This document shows positions 57,603-64,000 of a stretch of DNA of 64,000 nt, one piece after another (position 1 is the first letter of the stretch; the number at the start of each line of letters is the position of its first letter). The DNA is from Paenirhodobacter populi. Lineage in GTDB: Bacteria > Pseudomonadota > Alphaproteobacteria > Rhodobacterales > Rhodobacteraceae. Where the stretch lies: positions 1 to 64,000 of the forward strand of contig NZ_SAUZ01000002.1 of NCBI RefSeq assembly GCF_004022215.1, read 5' to 3'. A program made the translations under genes and the position numbers. The notes under the pieces were generated by a model that saw nothing but the letters and a program-made list of their open reading frames with translations, had not been told where the DNA came from and ran no database searches.

Positions 57603-59834
57603 ATGCCCGATCTTCTGATTGAACTCTTCTCCGAGGAAATCCCCGCCCGGATGCAGGGGACCGCACGCGAAACCCTGCGCAAGATGGTGACCGATGGTCT
57701 GGTCGAGGCCGGCCTGATCTATGCCCATGCCGCCGCCTTTTCCACGCCCCGCCGCCTGACGCTGGCGATCGAGGGCCTGACCGCCGAAAGCCCGACGCTC
57801 CGCGAGGAACGCAAGGGCCCGCAGACCACCGCCCCCGAAAAGGCGATCGAGGGCTTCCTGCGCTCGACCGGCCTGACGCGCGACCAGCTTGAGATCCGCG
57901 ACGACAAGAAGGGCCAGGTCTATTTCGCCGTGGTGACCAGACCCGGCCGGCAGGCGCCCGGGATCATCGCCGAGGTGCTGGAAAAGACGATCCGCACCTT
58001 CCCCTGGCCGAAATCCATGCGGTGGGGCGCGGGCAGCCTGCGGTGGGTGCGCCCGCTGCACGGCATCCTGTGCCTGCTGACCTCGGAGGCCGGGGCCGAG
58101 GTCGTGCCGCTCGACATCGACGGCATCCGCGCGGGCAACACCACGCGCGGCCACCGCTTCATGGCGCCGGACGAATTTTCCGTAACCTCCTTCGAGGATT
58201 ATGCGGCAAAGCTGAAGTCCGCGAAGGTCGTGCTCGACAGCGCCGAGCGCGAAGAGATCATCTGGAACGAGGCGAAGACGCTCGCCTTCGCCCGTGGCCT
58301 CGAAGTGGTCGAGGACCGGGGCCTGCTGACCGAGGTCGCGGGGCTGGTCGAATGGCCCGTCGCGCTGATGGGCGACATCGCCGAGGATTTCCTCGCCCTG
58401 CCGCCCGAGGTGCTGCAAACCTCGATGAAGGAGCACCAGAAGTTCTTCTCGGTCCGCAATCCCGCCACCGGCCGGATCGAGGGCTTCGTCACCGTCGCCA
58501 ACCGCGAGACCGCGGATAACGGCGCGACCATCCTCAAGGGCAATCTCAAGGTCCTGTCGGCGCGGCTCTCGGATGCGAAATTCTTCTGGGAACACGACCT
58601 GCGCGTGGTCCGGACCGAAGGGCTCGAAGGCATGGGCGCGGGGCTTGCGCATGTGACCTTCCACAACAAGCTCGGGAGCCAGGCCGAACGCATCGCCCGG
58701 ATCGAGGCGCTGGCGCGCGAGATCGCCCCCCTGACCGGCGCGGCCCCCGATCTCGCGGCGCAGGCCGCGCGGGTGGTGAAATCCGACCTGCGCTCCGCCA
58801 TGGTCGGTGAATTTCCCGAGCTTCAGGGCCTGATGGGCAGCTATTACGCCCGCGCCGAGGGCCTGCCCGATGCCGTCGCCGACGCCTGCAAAGGCCACTA
58901 TTCGCCCCTCGGCCCCTCGGACGAGGTGCCGACGGACCCTGTGACCGTCGCCGTGGCGCTCGCCGACAAGATCGACACGCTCACCGGCTTCTGGGCGATC
59001 GACGAGAAACCCACGGGCTCCAAAGACCCCTTCGCGCTGCGCCGCGCCGCCCTTGGCGTAATCCGGCTGGTGCTTGGGAATGGGCTGCGGGTAAAGCTGG
59101 CGGACGTTTTCGCACCTAGGATTTCAGCTCATGTGGTAAATCGGTATTATTCTGGAAAGCTGGACGTATTGTCTGCTCTTTCAGATCTCCAGATTCCTGA
59201 AGACTTCAAGGAAGGAGCCGAGCTGCAGTTTAGCGGAAGTGTGAAAGCGATTGATCCAGATGACTATGCAAGTGCAGTTGAGCATTTCCCTGATCTCGCT
59301 GATAAGCTGCAAGACCTCCTCTCCTTCTTCCACGACCGCCTCAAGGTCTTCCTGAAGGAACAGAACATCCCCTATGACGTCATCGATGCGGTGCTGTCGA
59401 TGCCCGGCGCCGATGACCTCACCCTCGTCGTGAAACGGGCCGAGGCGCTCACCGCCTTCCTCAAGACCGACGACGGCACCAACCTCATTCAGGGCTTCAA
59501 GCGCGCGAACAACATCCTCACGCAGGCCGAGGAAAAGGACGGCGTCGAATACAGCTTCGGCGCCGATCCGAAATTCGCCGACACGGCCGAGGAAAAGGCG
59601 CTCTTCGCCGCGCTCGACAGGGCCGAGGCCGCCATCGCCCCCGCTATGCAGGCCGAGGATTTCGCCGCCGCCATGGCCGCGATGGCCGCCCTGCGCGCGC
59701 CGATCGACGCCTTCTTCACCGCGGTGCAGATCAATGCCGATAACCAGATCCTCCGGCGCAACCGGCTGAACCTGCTGTCGCGCATCCGCCAGATCTGCCT
59801 CTCGGTCGCCGATCTGACGAAGGTCGAGGGCTGA
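57603..59834 (+). CDS. glyS: Glycine--tRNA ligase, beta subunit
   Basis: This is a 743-residue subunit that recognises tRNA-Gly and edits or supports charging. The N-terminal LLIELFSEEIPARMQ block and the HD-like core (LADKIDTLTGFWAIDEK) followed by DPFALRRAALGVIRLVL are typical, as is the late AANNIL-like RANNILTQAEEKDGVE. Between residues about 500 and 570 the DNA drops to about 47 percent GC (59101-59310) and the codon choice changes, with the frame intact. This segment looks longer than in GlyS of other alphaproteobacteria that I recall. Downstream, a repeat element follows the stop. Confidence 0.96.
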   Translation: MPDLLIELFSEEIPARMQGTARETLRKMVTDGLVEAGLIYAHAAAFSTPRRLTLAIEGLTAESPTLREERKGPQTTAPEKAIEGFLRSTGLTRDQLEIRDDKKGQVYFAVVTRPGRQAPGIIAEVLEKTIRTFPWPKSMRWGAGSLRWVRPLHGILCLLTSEAGAEVVPLDIDGIRAGNTTRGHRFMAPDEFSVTSFEDYAAKLKSAKVVLDSAEREEIIWNEAKTLAFARGLEVVEDRGLLTEVAGLVEWPVALMGDIAEDFLALPPEVLQTSMKEHQKFFSVRNPATGRIEGFVTVANRETADNGATILKGNLKVLSARLSDAKFFWEHDLRVVRTEGLEGMGAGLAHVTFHNKLGSQAERIARIEALAREIAPLTGAAPDLAAQAARVVKSDLRSAMVGEFPELQGLMGSYYARAEGLPDAVADACKGHYSPLGPSDEVPTDPVTVAVALADKIDTLTGFWAIDEKPTGSKDPFALRRAALGVIRLVLGNGLRVKLADVFAPRISAHVVNRYYSGKLDVLSALSDLQIPEDFKEGAELQFSGSVKAIDPDDYASAVEHFPDLADKLQDLLSFFHDRLKVFLKEQNIPYDVIDAVLSMPGADDLTLVVKRAEALTAFLKTDDGTNLIQGFKRANNILTQAEEKDGVEYSFGADPKFADTAEEKALFAALDRAEAAIAPAMQAEDFAAAMAAMAALRAPIDAFFTAVQINADNQILRRNRLNLLSRIRQICLSVADLTKVEG
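59101..59310 (+). other. Low-GC in-frame segment inside glyS
   Basis: By hand count 99 of 210 bases are G or C (about 47 percent), against about 68 percent just upstream. Codons rare in the rest of the window (GCA, AGT, CCA, TCT) cluster here. The encoded stretch from FAPRISAHVVNRYYSG through DFKEGAELQFSGSVKA has no frameshift. It may be an inserted or recombined piece of foreign DNA. It contains no recognisable mobile element ends. Confidence 0.75.
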
Positions 59835-59844
59835 CCGGGCCCCC

Positions 59845-59906
59845 CCGTCGGCTTTCCATAAATATCCTCGGGGGGCGGGGCGAAGCCCCGGCGGGGGGCA
59901 GACGGC
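59845..59906 (-). repeat. Dispersed intergenic repeat, copy F
   Basis: Read on the minus strand: a GGGGGGCC...GGCCCCCC-like stem, a GC-rich second hairpin with a TTCG loop, then CCCCGAGGATATTTATGG. The core differs by a few bases from copies A-E. It lies between glyS and the PPDK-like gene. Confidence 0.6.
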
Positions 59907-60057
59907 CCCCCGGCGACGGCGGGTCCGGGAGATGACCGCCGAACGGCGCGCGTGCCGGCGCGGTTTCCGGGCATCATGCGGGTGTCATACTTGCGAAACC
60001 CGCGGTTGTGCCTATCCTGCCCGCAGGACGGGAAGCGGGGACGGGGAGAAGGCTGCA

Positions 60058-62601
60058 ATGCAGAAGCACGCGGATTTCGCCGAGTTCACCGAACTCGTGC
60101 CGACGGCGGCCATCAGGACGGAACGCCACGGCTGGCGGGCGAAATGCCTCCAGCGGCTGATCCGGCTTGATCTGCCGGTGCCACAGACGGTGGCGCTGCC
60201 CACCGAAACCGTGCGCGCCATCGCGGCCGGGCAGATGCCCGATACCGCCGGCATCGCGGCGATCTTCGGGCCGGATTTCCTCGTCTCGGTGCGATCGAGC
60301 CCGGAAAAGCCCGAATGGGGCGGGCCGGGAACGGTGCTGAACGTCGGCATGAACGACGCGGTCCACGCGCAACTGATCGATAGCCACGGGAAAGAGGCGG
60401 CCGATGCGCTCTACCTTCGGTTCGTGCAGATCTATGCGGTCAATGTCGCGCGGCTCGACCCGGACATGTTCCACGATGATCCCGGCCCGAAGGCGCTGGA
60501 AACCGCGCTGGCCCTCTACCGGGCCGAGACGGACGAGCCTTTCCCGCAATCCCCCGCCCGGCAGCTGGCCGAGGTGCTCCGCTCCATGGCCCGTGCGTGG
60601 GAAGGCACGACCGCGCGGCTTTTGCGGCAGGCCAAGGGCGCTCCGGCCGAGGCGCCGCTCGGCCTCGTGATCCAGCGCATGGCGCTTGGCATCGGGCCGG
60701 GGCTGTCGGGGTCCGGCGAAATCCAGTTCGTCGATTCCGTCACCGGCCTGCCGCGGATCACCGGCCGCTTCCGGGGGCAGAGCCAGGGGCGCAAGGCCTC
60801 GGAGGAGACGCTCTATCTGGTCCATGACCCGCGCGGCGCCTCGCTCGAAGAGGCGGATCCCGCGCTGTTCGCCCGGCTGGTCGAATATGGCGCGCGCTGC
60901 CGCGAACATCTGCGCGAGGAGATGCAGATCGAGTTCACCATCGAAAGCGGCGCGCCGATGCTGATCGACGCGGTGCGGGTGCGGCGCTCGGGCCGGGCCG
61001 CGGTGCGGATCGCGGTGACGCTGGCCGAAGAGGGCATCATCTCGCGCGAGGATGCGCTGTTGCGGGTCGAACCGCGCGCCCTGACCGAACTGCTGCACTA
61101 TCAGGTCGATCCGCGCGGCGCGCAGGACCTGCTGGCGCGGGGCATCGCCGCCTCGCCCGGCGCGGCGACGGGGCGGATCGTCTTCACCGCAAGCGATGCG
61201 CAGGCCTCGGCGGCGCGGGACGAACCCTGCATCCTCGTGCGGCGCGAAACCGTGCCCGAGGACGTGCGCGGCATGCACGCGGCGGTGGCGGTGCTGACCG
61301 AGCGTGGCGGCATGACCAGCCATGCGGCGGTGATCGCGCGCGGGCTGGGTCTGCCCTGCATCGTCGGCTGCGCCGATCTGGCGGTCAATCCGCGCGACCG
61401 CACGGTGACGGCGCCCGACGGCCGGATCTTCCGCGAAGGCGATGTCTTCACCGTCGACGGCACCAATGGCACGGTGCTGGCCGGCGCGGCGGAGATGCTG
61501 GAACCCGCGCTCGACGACGGGTTCCGCACCTTGCTGCGATGGGCGGACAATGTGCGTGACATCGGCATCCGCGCCAATGCCGACACGCCGGACGACGCCC
61601 GCACCGCCCGGATGTTCGAGGCGGAGGGCATCGGCCTTGCCCGCACGGAACACATGTTCTTCGACGACGACCGCCTGACGCTGATGCGCGAGATGATCTT
61701 TGCCGACACGCCGAACGACCGGCGCATCGCGCTGGAACGTCTGCTGCCGATGCAGCGCGCCGATTTCACCGCGCTGTTCGAGATCATGGCGGGCCTGCCG
61801 GTCTGCATCCGTCTGTTCGACCCGCCCCTGCACGAATTCCTGCCGCATGACCGCGAAGGCATGCGCGAACTGGCCGAGGCGCTCGACCGCCCGCTCTCCG
61901 AAGTCACCCGCCGCTGCGAGGCGTTGCGCGAGTTCAACCCGATGCTCGGCATGCGCGGGGTGCGGCTTGGCGTCACCGTGCCGGAAATCTACGACATGCA
62001 GGCCCGCGCGATTTTCGAGGCCGCGGTCGAGGCCGGCCGGCGCGGCGCGCCCATCGTGCCCGAGGTGATGATCCCCCTCGTCTCCGCCGCGCGCGAGGTG
62101 GAAATCGTCAAGACCCGGATCGACGCCGTGGCCTCCGCCGTGCGGACCGAGATGAAGGCCGAATTCACCTGGCGGCTCGGCGTGATGGTGGAAACGCCGC
62201 GCGCTGCGCTGCGCGCCGGGGAAATCGCCCATCACGCGCATTTTTTATCATTCGGAACCAATGACCTGACGCAGATGACCTACGGGCTGTCGCGCGACGA
62301 TGCCGGGCGTTTCATGTCGACCTATGTGAAACAGGGCGTCTACGCCGAGGATCCTTTCCACATTCTTGACGTCGAAGGGGTGGGGGAACTCTTGCTGATC
62401 GGCGCGAGCCGGGGCCGCGCGGCGCGCAGGGAGGTGACGATTTCGGTCTGCGGCGAACATGGCGGCAACCCCGAATCGATCGCCTTCTGCCGGGCGGCGG
62501 GGTTCGACTACGTCTCCTGCTCGCCCTTCCGGGTGCCGGTCGCACGGCTTGCGGCGGCCCATTTCGCCATTTTGGCGCCGAAGCCGAAAAAGCGTTCTTG
62601 A
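60058..62601 (+). CDS. Pyruvate phosphate dikinase-like protein with altered N-terminal domain
   Basis: This is an 847-residue protein, a little shorter than classical PPDK (about 870-900). The swivelling histidine domain is intact (GGMTSHAAVIARGLG), as are the C-terminal PEP/pyruvate sites (ending CGEHGGNPESI). The N-terminal nucleotide-binding half is divergent: the family block FTRDPATG reads FVDSVTG and the glycine-rich loop GEDVVAG reads RGQSQG. It could still shuttle phosphate between PEP and pyruvate without ATP, or have another role. The start at 60058 is chosen by homology, since the frame is open for 42 codons more. It follows glyS as in related genomes I recall. Confidence 0.75.
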   Translation: MQKHADFAEFTELVPTAAIRTERHGWRAKCLQRLIRLDLPVPQTVALPTETVRAIAAGQMPDTAGIAAIFGPDFLVSVRSSPEKPEWGGPGTVLNVGMNDAVHAQLIDSHGKEAADALYLRFVQIYAVNVARLDPDMFHDDPGPKALETALALYRAETDEPFPQSPARQLAEVLRSMARAWEGTTARLLRQAKGAPAEAPLGLVIQRMALGIGPGLSGSGEIQFVDSVTGLPRITGRFRGQSQGRKASEETLYLVHDPRGASLEEADPALFARLVEYGARCREHLREEMQIEFTIESGAPMLIDAVRVRRSGRAAVRIAVTLAEEGIISREDALLRVEPRALTELLHYQVDPRGAQDLLARGIAASPGAATGRIVFTASDAQASAARDEPCILVRRETVPEDVRGMHAAVAVLTERGGMTSHAAVIARGLGLPCIVGCADLAVNPRDRTVTAPDGRIFREGDVFTVDGTNGTVLAGAAEMLEPALDDGFRTLLRWADNVRDIGIRANADTPDDARTARMFEAEGIGLARTEHMFFDDDRLTLMREMIFADTPNDRRIALERLLPMQRADFTALFEIMAGLPVCIRLFDPPLHEFLPHDREGMRELAEALDRPLSEVTRRCEALREFNPMLGMRGVRLGVTVPEIYDMQARAIFEAAVEAGRRGAPIVPEVMIPLVSAAREVEIVKTRIDAVASAVRTEMKAEFTWRLGVMVETPRAALRAGEIAHHAHFLSFGTNDLTQMTYGLSRDDAGRFMSTYVKQGVYAEDPFHILDVEGVGELLLIGASRGRAARREVTISVCGEHGGNPESIAFCRAAGFDYVSCSPFRVPVARLAAAHFAILAPKPKKRS

Positions 62602-62815
62602 CCGCCGAAAGCGCTCTGATTCCAGTGGTGTTTTCAGACGGTTGTCCTTAGCGTCGAAAAGGTGATCCCGATTTGATTCGGGTCTGGCAGGCCGCCGCGT
62701 CCGGCGGATTTCTGCCTGTTTTATGGTCGATAAGTGGACGGGGCACCCGGGTTCGGGTATTGCCCCCGGGTTCCGGTCGTTTGGGCCGGGGCGACGATCT
62801 TATCGGAAGATAAAC

Positions 62816-63490
62816 ATGTCAGTGCTGAAGAGCTGGACGGGGGGCGTCGTTGTCCTCCTTGCCCTTGCCGGAGGCTTGCGTGCCGAAGTTACGGTAAGCC
62901 AGTCCAACCTGCCCGAGGGTGTGATGCAATCGGGTCTCGTCTCCGTTCTGGTGCAGGAACGCGCCGGACTCGATGCGGTTCCGGATGATCATCTGTCGAC
63001 GATGATGATTTCCGCCGCAGAAACCGAAGATACGCCGACCGCGCGGCTGACCGAGGCATGGCTGGCCCGCCAGCCCGATCCGGAAACCGAGACGCAGGTC
63101 GCCTGCCTCGCCAATGCGCTCTACCACGAGGCGCGGGGCGAAGGCGTCACCGGCCAGCAGGCGGTGGCCGAGGTCATCCTGAACCGCGTCGACGACAGCG
63201 CCTTTCCGCGCACCGTCTGCGGCGTGGTCAATCAGCGCGGCGGCGGCAGCTGCCAGTTCAGCTTCGTCTGCGACGGCCGGCCCGATACGCCGACCAATGC
63301 CGCGGCTTATCGGCAATCGCTGAAGATCGCGCGGGCGATGCTGGACGGGGCGCCGCGCACGCTCACCGACGGGGCCACCTATTTCCATACCAAGGCCGTC
63401 CGTCCGGTCTGGTCGAAGCGTTTCGTCAACACCGCGCAGATCGGCGCGCATCTGTTCTACCGAAAATCCCTGCGGACGGCATCGAACTGA
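62816..63490 (+). CDS. Exported SleB-type cell wall hydrolase
   Basis: This is a 224-residue protein with a signal peptide (about 1-24). Its C-terminal 130 residues match the SleB/CwlJ hydrolase domain: CLANALYHEARGEGVTGQQAVAEVILNRV (read in parts, with the catalytic glutamate in HEARGE) and CGVVNQRGGGSCQFSFVCDG. The middle is a linker. Such enzymes cut cortex or septal peptidoglycan in spore formers and act in cell-wall turnover in proteobacteria. GGAAG lies before the ATG at 62816. A UUCG-capped terminator follows. Confidence 0.85.
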   Translation: MSVLKSWTGGVVVLLALAGGLRAEVTVSQSNLPEGVMQSGLVSVLVQERAGLDAVPDDHLSTMMISAAETEDTPTARLTEAWLARQPDPETETQVACLANALYHEARGEGVTGQQAVAEVILNRVDDSAFPRTVCGVVNQRGGGSCQFSFVCDGRPDTPTNAAAYRQSLKIARAMLDGAPRTLTDGATYFHTKAVRPVWSKRFVNTAQIGAHLFYRKSLRTASN

Positions 63491-63519
63491 GGTCGTTTGT
63501 CACCACTCATATGACGTTT

Positions 63520-63546
63520 CGGGGTGGGCTTCGGCCCGCCCCGTTT
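63520..63546 (+). terminator. Intrinsic terminator after the SleB-type gene
   Basis: CGGGGTGGGC (63520-63529) and GCCCGCCCCG (63534-63543) form a 10-base stem with one G-T pair and a TTCG loop, then three Ts. Confidence 0.8.
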
Positions 63547-63584
63547 CTATATCGTGCGGGTCTAACCTGCAGGACGCCCAGCCG

Positions 63585-64000
63585 ATGACCAATCCCGACA
63601 CCACCCTTGCCTTCGCGCATCCCGAGGAACGGGCGATCGCCTCGGCCCCCACCGATCCGCGCGACCGGATCAGCCTGCGCGATCATGTCGTCAGCGCGGA
63701 CATCGGCGCGTTTCAGCAGGAACGCGGGCATGGCCAGCGGTTGCGCTTCAACGTGGTGGTGGAGGTGCGCCCCGCGCCCGAGCCGCTGGACGACGACGTG
63801 GACCGCATCCTGTCCTATGACCGGATCACCGAGGCGATCTCGGCCGAGCTGGCGGCGGAGCGGCTGAACCTGCTCGAAACCCTCGCCGCGCGGGTGGCCG
63901 AGCGTATCTTGGCCGAACCGCAGGCGATGCGCGTTTTTGTCCGGATCGAAAAGCTCGACCGCGGCCCCGGCGCGCTCGGGGTGGAAATCGCGCGCTCGCG
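63585..64000 (+). CDS. folB: Dihydroneopterin aldolase, partial (runs off the window)
   Basis: The ATG at 63585 opens a frame that continues past base 64000; 138 codons are visible. The start has AGGA in reach. The encoded protein, with RISLRDHVVSADIGAFQQER, LRFNVVVEVRPAPEPLDDDVDRIL and SYDRITEAISAELAAERLNLLETLAARVAERIL (read in parts), is the FolB fold that converts dihydroneopterin in folate synthesis. The C-terminal end is missing, so length cannot be judged. Confidence 0.85.
   Translation, partial: MTNPDTTLAFAHPEERAIASAPTDPRDRISLRDHVVSADIGAFQQERGHGQRLRFNVVVEVRPAPEPLDDDVDRILSYDRITEAISAELAAERLNLLETLAARVAERILAEPQAMRVFVRIEKLDRGPGALGVEIARS

Noticed and set aside
59041-59340. Frameshift or pseudogene in glyS
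   Set aside because: The reading frame continues unbroken through the low-GC patch and the C-terminal motifs follow in frame.
1-64000. CRISPR arrays, rRNA and tRNA genes
   Set aside because: I saw no regularly spaced direct repeats with spacers, no rRNA-like blocks and no cloverleaf with a GTTCGA-type arm. A computed scan could still find a missed tRNA.

Overview
The window reads as chromosome of a high-GC alphaproteobacterium of the Rhodobacteraceae/Paracoccaceae (order Rhodobacterales). The evidence is a complete RcGTA-type gene transfer agent locus ending next to cysE, a flhA-fliR-flhB export operon headed by a lytic transglycosylase, DUF2853 and DUF2125 proteins, glyQ-glyS followed by a PPDK-like gene, and an alphaproteobacterial RpoH-type promoter at dnaK. 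The species cannot be named from the sequence alone. Layout from left to right: bases 1-1315 are gene-poor and carry one supported small protein resembling an MbcA/ParS/Xre-type antitoxin. Bases 1316-5217 hold an accessory minus-strand block: a HAD phosphatase behind a palindrome-rich leader, and an apparent operon of an unknown protein, a calcineurin-like phosphoesterase, a Lon-like AAA+ ATPase, a 25-codon ORF and a second phosphoesterase. This is the least explained gene set here. An AT-richer gap (5218-5743) separates it from the core rplM-rpsI operon. Bases 6823-25207 are minus-strand core genes (a DASS anion transporter with an FNR-like box, flagellar export genes, cysQ-like, pmbA, DUF2125, DUF2853, ahcY) and then smaller units (an HD hydrolase, a 30-codon ORF divergent from a LysR regulator, a flavin reductase, DsbA-like, DciA-like and mutY). 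Bases 25232-34155 hold an alkane-monooxygenase-like gene, the DNA-repair alkB, heat-shock dnaK-dnaJ, an lldD-like dehydrogenase, a CHAP protein and fabF, which runs into mltG. Bases 35325-49459 are the gene transfer agent: g1 to g15 all intact and in canonical order (terminase, portal, protease, capsid, connectors, tail tube, tape measure, baseplate hub, peptidase, megatron), with two terminator-shaped hairpins and one large inter-gene stem-loop in the leader and operon. cysE, dps and pyc follow, and pyc has a phased TTGCA array upstream. The right end carries a secreted SPOR/peptidoglycan-binding protein with a degenerate trypsin-like domain, glyQS, a PPDK-like protein whose nucleotide-binding half looks eroded, a SleB-type cell wall hydrolase and the start of folB, which runs off the window. 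Strongest observations: the GTA locus with internal terminators and a capsid-side stem-loop; an in-frame patch of about 210 bases at about 47 percent GC inside glyS; the phosphoesterase/AAA+ operon; a dispersed intergenic repeat family with at least six copies; a pseudo-protease; and two unannotated small ORFs with good ribosome binding sites. All functions come from motif recognition by eye; no database search was run.
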